Source: Capsaspora owczarzaki ATCC 30864
Taxonomy: Eukaryota; Opisthokonta; Filasterea
Assembly (NCBI RefSeq): GCF_000151315.2
Contig: NW_011887295.1
Location: 2,010,358 to 2,074,357 of the forward strand
Length of the DNA stretch: 64,000 nt
Direction: 5' to 3'
Shown here piece after piece: positions 1 through 10,809 of this stretch. How positions within the stretch are numbered: position 1 is the stretch's first letter; every line of letters starts with the position of its first letter. A model generated the notes under the pieces. That model did no database searches, was not told the origin of the DNA, and was given only the letters and a program-made list of their open reading frames with translations. The position numbers and the translations under genes are program-made.

Positions 1-1572
1 ATCCGAACATTTGCGTCATTCTCTAAGGCTCTCAATGCTTACCTTCAGCATGGTAAACAAACGTGCCAGCGGCGTATTGATTGCTTTCAGCTCGTGCACT
101 TTCTTCAGAGTCCGGAAGCTCGAGTGGCAGATGGCCAAATCGACTTTGCTTCATGAACGTCAACAACCCACCCCCATCATTCTGCGTGCCGTGTTGGCCA
201 GCAATGTTGTGCGCAGGTTCCTCGGCACCGTAGCCCTCGGCAACGATGGACCATATGTATCCCGCTGGCAACACGAGTGCCGTGCTGAGCGGCTTGAAGC
301 GAGAGCCTGCAATCAATTCTCCTGGGTCGTCTGGCGTGAAGGTCATTCTTGCGGCCAATTGCCGATGATGAGGCAAGTACAGGGCTGTGTGGAAAAAAAA
401 GAGTATTGTGGGGGGGTGGGAAACGGGAGGAAGGTTGGGGGAAGCGATCGGACAAAGTTCAGTCAGTTCCAGCCTCTTCGAACAGCGTGAACGCTGCCAT
501 GCCATGCGGTGCAGTACATCACATACATGCCGTCAAATTCCGTTTCAATCCGTCACTGCCACTGTCAAACACCCCAAGATGGGTGAGCACGACAGGGTGA
601 TTGGTGGTGAAATCCATGCCAATGGGACCGTTAAAGTCGTGGTTTCCAGTTGTTCCAGAGGGCACAGTGTATGCCACAATGTTTGCCTGCAAATCTAGCA
701 GTTGCAATGCCATCCGCATGCATGCGAGAGATTTGAGCAATCACCAATGACAAAACTCCATCTCGATCTCAACGAGCCAAACCTGGATGTGCAGACGTTG
801 CAGCCCATTCGCAGCCGTACGGATCTTGTCGCTGCTCGACAGGAATGGCACACGTATCGTCGCCAACCACAAATCGAATGTGAACTCTTGCCATGCCAAT
901 CACACGAAAGCAGACAAGTAAGGTGAGCGACCTGACAGAATTGAACCACTCGATCGCTCAAATCCCCCGCAGAATGTTTCCCTACCGACTCGAAAGATGG
1001 CTCGATCGTTGCGCATAGCCAACCCACGTGTCTCGGAGTGCTTGGCGGTGCTCAAAGTGGTGGCGAGCCGACATGATTCCAATCACAATTTCAGCCGGAC
1101 GCTGCTCGGCTGGGCGCTGGATGCTCGTGTGCACAACGCTCCGTCCTTGTAGCTGCACTTGCTTTCGCTTGACTTTATCTTCTATCGAGGCATGCAGTGC
1201 GTGATGGTTGTTGCTTGACACGTCCTCGTCCTGCTGCGGCATACATACTTGGCGGTCTTTGCATGGCAAATCCGAGTCGATGGCAGCTCGTCGCCGCGAG
1301 TCGCCGGGCGTATCTCGAGTATTTGCCTGGTGGGCTTTGACCAGCGCTGCCCGGCACTGGGCAAGCTCGTCGGACTGGTCCGCTAATGCGTTTGACACTG
1401 ATGAACCTGACACGCCAGCCATTTCCAATCCTACGCCAGCCAGCATCACGACCAGCAGCAGCGCCGCCACAGCCATCCACCTCAAAGACAGTCCAAGCAA
1501 CTGTCTATGATCAAGTGGTTGTCGTCGTCCACTGCGCCGCATGGTGCTCGTCGACCCAGCGCCTGGTCGCAT
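1..1572 (-). CDS. GT31 family beta-1,3-glycosyltransferase, 3' end beyond window
   Basis: Likely Golgi type II membrane glycosyltransferase of family GT31 (beta-1,3-galactosyltransferase-like). Exon 1 (986-1572; an in-frame ATG also lies at 1656) encodes a short cytosolic tail, a hydrophobic anchor (WMAVAALLLVVML) and a stem, then the family's first motif, IGIMSARHHFEHRQALRDTW. An in-phase 99-bp intron (887-985) leads to RFVVGDDTC and a stretch ending near GCEW. The next exon does not continue the GT31 fold: from about 686 it encodes a beta-rich stretch (GMDF, LGVFDSGSDGL), joined in phase over intron 385-526 to GSRFKPL, VAEGYGAEEP and NQYAAGTFVY. A GTAAGC donor follows at about 42, so the gene continues outside the window and the catalytic DxD region is not seen. 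The intron between about 783 and 687 is ambiguous. Family call is good; substrate unknown. Confidence 0.75.
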
Positions 1573-1703
1573 TTTGTTGCTGCCACTCTGAATGAAGAAT
1601 GAGATTAAGATCGTTGTGTTTTTGCTCAGCTTCTGACAATCGCATTGTAATTCCATCACATTTTACACATAATCCACGTCAGAGTTCACTTATCCACTGT
1701 CAA

Positions 1704-3828
1704 ATGTCTCGCAGTCCTTCAACAGCAATGGCAACGGATTTTGGCGGGAAATTCGTGGCGGGAACAACGACAACTGAAACGCAGCCAACGTTGCTCGTTG
1801 CGCCAAAGCCGCGCGTCCGCAAGCCAAAGAAGCTGACAACTGCATCACGGTCGCTGCGGCGGCTGGCAGACTTCCTGGCCAACCCGGAGGCTGGCGGGGC
1901 CCCTGGAGTCACAGGCTCAGGCGCAGGAGCAAGCGGTGGGGCGAGCGGTTTCACTGCTGCTGCAGCGAGCGCAGCGTCGGCTGGATCCGCGCTCGAAATC
2001 CTGCCACCTCCTCAACAGGCACACCAAGCACAACAGTCGCTGGATGCGGACGGGCCGGGAGCGGGCTCGTCGGGGAATGCGCTGCCGGGCAATCGTCCCA
2101 CTGTCGCTGCAAACGCGGTCGCTCGTCGATGGCTGTCCAACCTCCGCAAGAAAGCCAACTCGCATGGCGAGACACCAGACGATACCGGAGTCGATTCTGG
2201 CGTCGATGCGAGCGAGGCGAACAGCGCCGATGAGGACTATGGTCAGTTTGCCGTTGCTTTGCTGCTCAGACCACACGCTTGCTCAGACCGCTGAGAATCC
2301 GACGAGGCATTCGTTTTATAATCTAAAGCTAATTCTACTAACAACAATTGCACTGCACTTGGTTGTGGACGTGTGTACAGGCTGCCCAATCTTGACAGAC
2401 TTGCAAGGCCGACCAGAGTGGATTTGCGCCGCCGCTCAGTTCTTTCGACAATTCAGGCTGCAACGAATCATCAAAGAGAGCCACGGAAGGCCACTCTCAG
2501 GGATGGTGTTCAACCGCATGGATGCCTACGTGCCCAACCTGATTGTGACGAGTGGCGGCCACCAGGTGAACGTGTACGACAACGAGCACACTGGCACGCA
2601 TCTGGACGTTGTTTCGCAGTATGCCAACTCGACGGCTGTAATGACGTGCTGCTGCTGGGTGGCTGCTGTCGACGACGCCCTCGCGATTGCTGGCGACCAC
2701 GAAGGGGTCACTCACGTCATTAGCGTGGCCAAGTCTCGCGAGATTGCTGCCATCGACCATGGAGGTGTGGGCGTCGGTGCGATCAGTGCGCTCTCAAGCG
2801 CGCCAGGGGTCGTGGGAGTTGTTCTTTCTTCCGGGCAGATCGAATTTAGGGATGTGGCGCAGCCGCATCTCGCGCCGCTAGTCGTGTTTCCCGAAGCCGG
2901 TGCCTGCTGCTTGGTATGTTTCAATTCTGTTGCCGAGCCCACATTTGAGCGTGGTGGTTTTTGTCTTGTTTTCTCACTGTTTTGTTATGCTCGCACAGGC
3001 TTTCAGTTCGAGCGGAGCCAAGATGGCGTGGGGAATGCGGTCTGGCTCGCTCATGGTGCAAGACGTTCCTGCATTCGATCGCTACAGTGGCGAGACGGTC
3101 ACCATCTCGGTATCCGAGTTGCCGAGTTTGACTGCGGTGCTTGGTGCTCTCGGTAGGGCCGGTTGTTGTGCTTTCAAGGCTGGCAGTGAGGTTTTGTCGC
3201 GAAGATGATTGCTCGTTGCTCATCCCGCTCCTCGTGTGATAGACTCGATCGTATTCCTAAACGATGACAGGCTTGTGGTTAAATCACAGACCGGACGCAT
3301 TAATGTGATTGACTTGAGCGGACAGGTTTGGTTTTTCATTCCGCCAATGCAGATGTGGCTTTGTGTTTTCGACGAGAGCAACTGAACAGTTGAACTCGTG
3401 TGATGCGTTTCTGCAGATTCTAGCGCGCATGGATTGGCCACAAGGCATGTACGCAACAAGTAGCATTGATGTCAGCCTCGATGGCAAATTTCTCTGTGTC
3501 GGCACGGACTTTGGCCGGATATTGGTGTTTGATCTCGTGCACGGCTTGCTACTAGCGGAATTGATGCACAAGCGGGTACGACATCCAATACGGGCATGCT
3601 CGTTTAATGCGGTTTCAAGGTGAGGCCAACTGACTGAGCGGGGCTGCTGTTGGCTGTTCACGACGAAAACGAATCTGACCCGTTCGCTTTTGCACGTTTG
3701 ACAGTCAAGTCCTGTGTGTTACCGGCAACGGCATGATTTGCAGATTTGAGCACATTCCGCCAGAAGTGTGGCAAGAGTGGAAGCAAATTGCGCGGACTGG
3801 CGCCAGCCCAGTGGGCACTCGCGATTGA
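1704..3828 (+). CDS. WD40-repeat protein of unassigned function
   Basis: Six exons joined in phase: 1704-2241, 2381-2913, 2999-3152, 3243-3325, 3417-3619, 3705-3828, giving about 544 residues. The first ~180 residues are basic and then Ser/Gly/Ala-rich (KPRVRKPKKL near the start) and look disordered. The rest reads as beta-propeller blades with typical strands: NLIVTSGGHQVNVYDNE, VVGVVLSSGQIEFRD, IVFLNDDRLVVKSQTGRINV, FLCVGTDFGRILVFD and VLCVTGNGMICRFE. No catalytic domain is visible, so a scaffold or adaptor role is likely, but I do not recognise the orthologue. The end of exon 3 could be 3143 instead of 3152; both keep the frame. It diverges from the GT31 gene across about 130 bp, so the two probably share a promoter region. 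Confidence 0.8.
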
Positions 3829-4278
3829 AAACAACGTAATTTTTTATAATATTATACAGTATGGTGAATTTACAGAGTACAGAGTATACAGTATGTACAT
3901 TCTCGGGATATTAAACACAAAGCGAAACGGAGCGGGAAGCAGAAACAAAAAATTGCAGCCTAACCAAAGCAAAATAAAAAAAAGTCAAAGACAATGTGAG
4001 AACTGATGCAATAGATCGAGAAAACGAAAAGAAACAAAAAAAAAATGTCTGCGCCCTTTCAACAAGCGTTCTCAGCGGAACATCGAGGCATGCTGACAAA
4101 AGGGAGCCCTCCGTGACAGGGAGGCTTAATTTGGCTCCGGCGAGGGTAGAAGCTCGCGCGCGCGACATTGCATTGGAAAAAGGGCAAGTCATTCGCGCTG
4201 AGCGGAGCAATTGAGGGGCTTTCGGGGGTTGAGGAGGGAGAGATTGAGATAATCGTGTGATATGAGGCCTTACCAAAC
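3829..4278. other. Convergent 3' spacer, no gene seen
   Basis: Lies between the stop codons of the WD40 gene (plus) and PTPA (minus). It is A-rich on the plus strand between 3840 and 4050 and probably holds both 3' UTRs. I see no coding frame with recognisable content. Confidence 0.6.
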
Positions 4279-6230
4279 TCAATCAAACGGAATGGATCGC
4301 AGGCCAGTAGAATGCGCCTTGGCCGCAATAGCGGATGGCAAGTGGCTAATGCAGCAAGTCGCATGCTCGTGGAAGACGGGTTGCACGTCTTGTCCGTGAC
4401 TGTGGCTGTGGCCGTGACCGTGTGCATCGTCGTGACACTCGTCCGCGTGCTCGTCTCCAAACTCGATGAAATCGAACGCGTTAAAGTAGATGAGGGAGCC
4501 AAACCGGAAGTGCTGCATGATGGGGAGCTTGCCCAACACCTCCTTTCGATACATTTTGAGCATGCCCTCGTGCACTTTGGCCCACGTCTTGACGGAAGAG
4601 ATGTCGTACAGCATTGGGGAATGCCACGCGAGCGTTTCCGTTTTGACCTGCAGCAACAACAAAAAAAGTGAGCGACACAGAAAAGCACAGAGAATCAAAC
4701 TACTCCATCTCTGACCGTACCTCATTCACAAACTTGATGCACGCGAGGTACATGTACTCTTTGGCAAACGCGTCGCACGTTTCGGCGTAGAGGATGGACT
4801 TTGGCTTAATGTGGCGATGCTCAATCAGCTGGGAGGAGCCAAACAAGAACGGCAAGAAGTGATAGTCATCCAAGCCCCAGACGCCATGCGAGCCAGCGGG
4901 TTCAAGCCAGTACGCGAGTTGCAAGGCGCGCATGACCTTGATGTATCTGCAAGGCGGGAGGCAAAGTGTTATTTGTGAGTCGAGAGCGTCGACAACACAA
5001 AACACGCAATCGCCATCATATTTCACACTACTCACTGGTTGAATACTCGAAGAACAAGCGCTTGATAGTCTTCCGAAGTGACGAGTCCAATCCGTTCAAG
5101 GCACAATCTACAAAGCAAAATCATCGAGCAAAATGAGACCAGTTTCCAGATTCTGCAAAACGAAACGAAAGAAACAGCAAGAGATCCACCACACGTACAG
5201 GAAGGCAATAAAGTGCGTTTCGTGGCCAGTGCCATAGTCGATGCGCTGACGATCGCCCCAGCAGCTGAGCAGGTACTCGCGAATCTCAGACACGACTGCT
5301 TGGCGCGCAGGCTCGTCAATCTCCGCAGGCAGATGCACCAAGATCAGCGTGTTCAGCAGCGCGTCCCCGCGCTCTGCCAGTCGATCCATCCACTGCCGGA
5401 ACGCCGGGTTGCCAAACCTCGACGAGTGGTCTGTTGCAGGCGGTATCTCTGCCACCCATCCGTGCACCGTCTCGAGCAATTCCAGCAGTCCTTTTGCGAC
5501 CTGTTTCCAACGAAAGGAGACAAAAAACAAAACAAAAAAAAAAAAATCAACAATGCAGAAAATTGAGTTTTTTGTGTTTTCTGAGATTTTCCGAGTTTTT
5601 GATCAGATTTTTTGCATTGGAATAAAATACAAATAAAATAAAATAAATAAAAAACAGAGATCGTCCGCATGGTTGAAGAAAAAAAAGCTCTGGAAAAACG
5701 AAGTTGAAGCAAAAGTCGAACTGAAGTCGAACGCTGAACTGCCGAACTGCTGAACTGCAACTCAAACACACAAGTTTGAATCGACAAAAGACAGCAATTG
5801 GACTGACCTGGGACTCGTGGCAGGGCGCAGTGAGCTTGACGCCCTGGACGGACTGCGCGAGCCGTGTTACAAAGCCAACGAGCTGGCCGTACGCGCCACC
5901 GCCGAGCGTCGATGGGTTTGCAGGAGTGTCATGGCGATGGTGGTCTGACGCAGCATCGGGCTCGCCAGGGCTGGTCTCGGGCCAGCACGAGAGGAAGTGG
6001 TCGAGGTCGCTTTGGGACCCAATGGCACGGCGCGGTGCTCGAAACCCAGCCTCGCTCCACCCGCTCTCTTCCTGCCGCTGCTGCTGCTCGTCGTGGAGGC
6101 GATTGTGCTGCAGAATGTCAATGCGGGGCAGGGGCGGCGGCGGTGGTCGCAGTGGCCTTGTCGGTGCGCTGCGCTGCTGCTCAATGCGATTGCGCGAGGC
6201 TTCAATCTCGGCCTCTGTCGGGTAGTTCAT
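4279..6230 (-). CDS. PTPA: Serine/threonine phosphatase 2A activator (PTPA, cyclophilin-type PPIase activity)
   Basis: Activator of PP2A: a cytosolic/nuclear factor needed to load the catalytic metal site of the phosphatase, with a reported prolyl isomerase activity. Five exons joined in phase: 5808-6230, 5199-5500, 5036-5107, 4721-4946, 4279-4647 (463 residues; ATG at 6230). Family blocks are clear: GYGTGHE-type motif (read as [10 protein letters not shown]), LVLRVFNQY across a splice, [22 protein letters not shown] and the SSQLIEH stretch. The N-terminal 80 residues are Pro/Gln-rich. After the conserved FRFGSLIYF block the protein carries an extra tail with a histidine cluster ([10 protein letters not shown]) and CC, which I do not expect in the core family. 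It diverges from HAT1 over a 514-bp region. Confidence 0.93.
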
Positions 6231-6744
6231 GGCATTGAGAGAGGACTGACTGGGATGCGATGTTTAGATGGGCAATCTTGATCGGAAAATAATTGTGGAG
6301 GTGATTGGGAATTCTATTTGTTTCTACAGTTGATGCGATCGGCAATGCAGTGAGGAGCCAGCAGGACAGGAAACTGCTTCTGAAGCAAAGTGCAGGTCAA
6401 ATGCATCCTCCTTCTCCTCTTCAGATACAGTGCAATACTGCACAATATACATGCATTTAACCTGATCTATCGCCCCCCTCTGTGGTGGATTGCTTGATGC
6501 ATCTACTGCTCAGCGCTCAGCTCTTTTGGCGGTCTGTGGGGCTTTTGAACAGAATTTCCAATGCTCCCTCACTCAAGGACAGCCCAGCACAAACGACCAT
6601 TCATTCAGAAATTAGCTCACTGATAGAATTCCCTGCATCGACAGTTGACGTCCATGCACTCGTTCGTTCAGAAAAGCGATTGTGTTTCCCGCCAAAATTT
6701 TGGCGCGACTTCAGTCTATTTCCTCTTCGCTGTTCGCTTCGACC
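6231..6744. promoter_or_regulatory. Bidirectional intergenic region PTPA/HAT1
   Basis: 514 bp between divergent start codons. It must hold both 5' UTRs and promoters. I see no TATA box at a convincing position and no further gene. Confidence 0.5.
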
Positions 6745-8474
6745 ATGTTTGCGCAGCCTGCAGCCGTATCGCCGTCAGCCGGCGCCTCTTCGTCCACCAC
6801 CGCAGCAGCATCATCGTCCAGCCGCGAGCTCGAGTTTGTCGTCGATGCCGCCGCGTCCATCGACTTGAAACTTGGTTCGTAGTGCAGAGACTTGTCTGTT
6901 CTTATGTCCACGCTCAACCCGCTGCACAATGTCACTCACCTCACCCCGTCTGAAACACGTCTGTCTGCCTATCATAACGACACACCAACTGGCATGTGCA
7001 CACAGTCCAAACGGAGCGGGACATGACCAATCCCGCACTCACCTTCCATCCCGAGTTTGCCCACCAGCTGTTTGGCGACAACGAGCGCATCTTTGGCTAT
7101 CGCAATCTGAACATCAAGGTAGGAAGAAGTCAAGCATATGCTGGAGTAGTGTTGCATATCGTCTCACCCCCCGTTTTGCATTGACATGCACAGCTCTTTT
7201 ACACTGCCAGCGCAATGCACCCGCTGTTCTCCATGACGTACTCTGAGAAGGTGCGCATCGTGAAAAGGGGCCATCATTGAGGTAGATGAATGCTGACTCG
7301 CTCTCGTATTTACAGGTCGTAAAGCGAAAGGGCGAGGCCGGCGCAGACGATGTTGTCAAACTGATCGGCGACATCCTCCCCGAAAGTAAGGCTATGCCTC
7401 AAACAAGTCATGCGCACTCGTACTTGTTTTCACCTCACTCTGAAAACCATTCTTCTTCTGGGCAGACCATGCTCGCGACGAGGCAACATTCAAGCAGCGC
7501 TTGAGCGAGGACGCGGCGTTCGTGCCAATGGGCGAGCTCATCTCATCCTACCAGCGCGAGGGCGACGACAGCACGTTCGAAGTGTACCGCGCAGATTGCT
7601 CGACACAGCGATTGGCAGAGTTCCACACCCGCATTCAGACCTTCCTGATGTGGTTTGTCGATGGCGCGTCGTTCATCGATTTGAACGACAACAAGTGGAC
7701 GGTGTTTTTGGTCTTCAAACGAGTTGCCAACGTGAGCGCCGATGGCTCCAATCCAACCCGACACTTGTTTGTTGGCTACATGACAACGTACGACTTTTTC
7801 GCCTACCCCGACCGTCTCCGGCCACGCATCAGCCAGGTTTTGGTTTTGCCCCCGTACCAAAAGCAAGGACACGGTCGCGAGATGCTCCAAGCGTTCTACC
7901 GCGTGGCGCGCAGTCGTGCCGAGGTTTGGGACGTTTCGGTGGAGGATCCGGGTCTCGCCTTTGCCACTCTTCGCGATCGCATTGACGCTCGAAATTGCCT
8001 GTCCGAGCTTCCCGAGCTGTATGAATCTCTGCCGGACGACCTGTCCGAGGATATTGTCTCCCAGACGCAGCAAAAGCTCAAGCTGAACAAGGTAATTGTG
8101 TGCAGGGGGGCAAGTTTGAATTGGTTGTGATTGGTGTGCTGTTTTTCTTACTTTTTTGGCGTTGGATTTTGCCAGAAACAAATTCGTCACATTTTTGAGC
8201 TGTTGAAGCTCAACCAAATTGACCGCAATGACGAGGCGCAGTACAAAAAGTACCGTTTGATGATCAAGAAGCGTCTCCACCGTCAATACAACGTAAGGGT
8301 GCTCGGTGATGTTGTCGGGCTGCCGAGTCAAACGCTCACTTTGTCTTTGTCTTTGTTCTTTATCCGCAGACCGATCTTGTTCAGCTCGAAATGGCCGCCG
8401 ACCGCATCAAGGTGCTCGACAAGCTGTACACCGAGATCGAGCAGTACTACACTGACATTTTGAGGGCATTGTAG
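6745..8474 (+). CDS. HAT1: Histone acetyltransferase type B catalytic subunit
   Basis: Acetylates newly made histone H4 (Lys5/Lys12 in the known family) in complex with an RbAp46/48-type WD40 partner before chromatin assembly. Seven exons join in phase: 6745-6874, 7006-7118, 7194-7250, 7316-7385, 7466-8091, 8176-8292, 8370-8474 (405 residues; human and yeast proteins are about 419 and 374). Family landmarks: ALTFHPEFAHQLFG, ERIFGYRNLNIK, WFVDGASFID, GYMTTYDFFAYP and the acetyl-CoA-binding segment VLPPYQKQGHGREML (Q-x-x-G-x-G). The DPGLAFATLRD stretch matches the conserved VEDP region. A C-terminal helical part ends at TAG. An in-frame upstream ATG at 6682 exists; I chose 6745 because the extra residues look unlike the family. 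The unrelated RSU1 gene converges on it with 164 bp between stops. Confidence 0.95.
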
Positions 8475-8638
8475 AAAAACAATGTTGCCGGACGAGTGAA
8501 CGTTTTTTGTGAAGCCTATATCGAACAACAACAACAAAACTAAATCCTACATTTACTTTCATCTTGTCGAATAACAACAGCATGCTCCTCCACCAAGCAA
8601 TAACAACCAAAACGAAGAGACCTCTGGAGAAGAGGGTT

Positions 8639-10472
8639 TCATTTCTTCTTCTTCTTTTCTTCCAGAATCGGTGGGTTAAGGCTGCCAAAACGCGCATGTG
8701 AATGAGTTAGTTTGGTGCAGAGACACATCAAGCAAACAGGACAAAACCGACAACCAAGCAGAAGCCACCCAGCACGTACCGGAAGTTTTCAAGCACGGTG
8801 GCATAGGCAGGCGACTTGAGCAGGGCAATCAACGCTGGGACACCCTTCAGATACATATCCAGCAGCTCCTCGATCAGAGGGTTGCCAATCAGCTTGAAAA
8901 TGCCATTCGTCTTGTCGGCAAGTCGGTCGCAGTTGCCCAACTCGACAGGCAAGACGCGCAGCATGTTTCCTTGCAAATAGAGCTCGCGCAGATTGGCACA
9001 CGAGCCCAGCGCAGGGACAATCTCCTTCAGCTTGTTGTCGCGCAGGGCGAGCTACAGTAATAGTTTGTCAAAGATGGAGATAGGGTGAGGGAACAGTTGC
9101 AAGATACAAAAAAAACAAAAAAAACAAAAAAAAAAAAAAAAAAACGACTCAAGACTCTCCAGCTTGCCAACACCCTCGGGGATTTCCTCAATCTCGTTGT
9201 CTGACAGGTAGAGTGCGCGTATGGAGTCTAAAGTAGGAATCAGAAGTGAGAATTGAGCAAAAAAAAAAAAACAAGAAAAAAAACCCATGAAACACAGGGG
9301 TTTGGATGGTACACGAGGCGCGCGTGCAACTCGCAAGTACACATTGACAGTGCAAAAAGAAAAAGAAACCCTCCTAGCTCCTTACTCATGTAATTCATAT
9401 TGTTTGGCAGCTTGGTAATCTTGTTCGACGAGCAGTCGAAAATTTCGAGTGCCGGGCACGAGCCAAAGCCTCGAGGCAGTTCTGTCAGCTTGTTGCATCT
9501 GGAAGTGGGGTCGATTGTGCGATTGTTCAATGATCGAAAGCAAGAGTGATTCAGAGTAGGCAAAAACAGAGTGAGAGAACGCCGAAGAGAACAAAGAACA
9601 AAAAAACTGTTCCATAGCTGGAGCATTTTTGACTGGATGACACTGAATATTAACAATAATGACTGCTATTGTTGCTTAGACTTACGCTACGTTGAGGTAG
9701 GACAGTTTTGTGAGCGAGTTGAGGGATGTTGGCAGCACTGAAATGCTGTTGTTGAACAGGTTCAGGAACTCGAGATTGCGCAGCGAGTCGATCGACGCCG
9801 GGACTTCTGCTCGGGGAGCGTTTAATTCAGCAAGTGGGATGTGCATGGGCATGACGAAGTGGCAGAGTGAGAGAGAGTGGGGAGGATGAAGATTGGGAAC
9901 CTGCTTGAATTGGCAGCCAGGGCCAGATCCAAGTCCAAACCACAGCAGCAGCAACAGCAGCAAAGACGAGATGCAAGAAACAACGTACCAGTGAGCTTGT
10001 TGTTGGCAAAGTTGACGCGGGTGAGCATCGACAGGCGACCTGTGAAGTGAGTTGGAAAGGAAAGGAGAGAAAGAAAAAAAACGGACGGATTTCAGTAAGG
10101 GAAAAAACGACAAGAAAAGCGAAATTCGGATACTGAAAATGAGGAGCGCAGGGTATGAAATCCTACAGTTCCATGATTGGCAACTTCAACCCGTTCCGCC
10201 TTCCTTCCTTCACCAACCCCTCCTACCCCACCCCCAACCCCACTGGCTTCCAACTGATAACTCAGTGTCACAGTCTGCGTTTAGAACGGGACTGCAAAGT
10301 TTTTGTAGGGTTGCGGCTCCGACGGCCTCAATAGATGTGCATTTCGAGCTTTACTGAATGGAAACTCAGAGATGCCGGTGATGCCGCGGTCGAGCAGGTC
10401 GAGGGTCGTCTCTTGACGTGCGCACACGTCTTCGACTTCCTTCACAACCGCCTTGGAAGCGTAGGTCATCAT
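8639..10472 (-). CDS. RSU1: Ras suppressor protein 1 homologue (leucine-rich repeats)
   Basis: LRR protein; in animals RSU1 binds PINCH in the ILK-PINCH-parvin complex at integrin adhesions. Exons: 10355-10472, 9989-10039, 9686-9806, 9386-9498, 9146-9227, 8780-9051, 8639-8681. Landmarks in order: DLLDRGITGISEFPF, NNKLTEVPASI, NLEFLNLFNNSISVLP, CNKLTELPRGFGS, SIRALYLSDNEIEEIPEGVG, LALRDNKLKEIVPALG and LRELYLQGNMLRVLPVELGN. This matches RSU1 repeat by repeat, followed by a C-terminal part ending in LEEKKKKK. Six of the seven exons join in phase. The junction between 9146 and 9051 is one base short if a GT donor at 9145 and AG acceptor at 9053-9052 are used (total 800 nt); keeping the G at 9145 restores a 266-residue frame. 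See findings. Confidence 0.92.
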
Positions 10473-10809
10473 GGTTGAATTTGACTGAGAATGAGAAATA
10501 CGAAGAAGGCGAAAGAGAGACTGAGGTTACCATTCATATTATCATGCAATGGCAGATCATGATACATCAATGCATAGCAATGCAACCTCGTATCCACAGA
10601 ACTCGATGATTGTGCAGCGTAACCGGCGAATCGCTGGGCTCAAATCTCTGCCAAATTCAATCCAATTCAATGCAAACCGCTGCAACTGCGATGCTCCGTC
10701 CAGTCCATTCGGATGGTAGCCAATGTTCGATTCCGATGACATTTGACATCACTCGTTTGATCTCAGCCAGCCAGTCACTGACTCTCTCAGTCTTTTTCTC
10801 TGTGTTACG
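10473..10809. promoter_or_regulatory. Bidirectional intergenic region RSU1/alpha-mannosidase II
   Basis: 337 bp between divergent start codons; holds both promoters and 5' UTRs. No other gene seen. Confidence 0.45.

Noticed and set aside
6682-6744. Upstream in-frame ATG of HAT1 as a mitochondrial targeting start
   Set aside because: HAT1 is a nuclear/cytosolic enzyme and the added residues do not resemble any family N-terminus; the later ATG is preferred.
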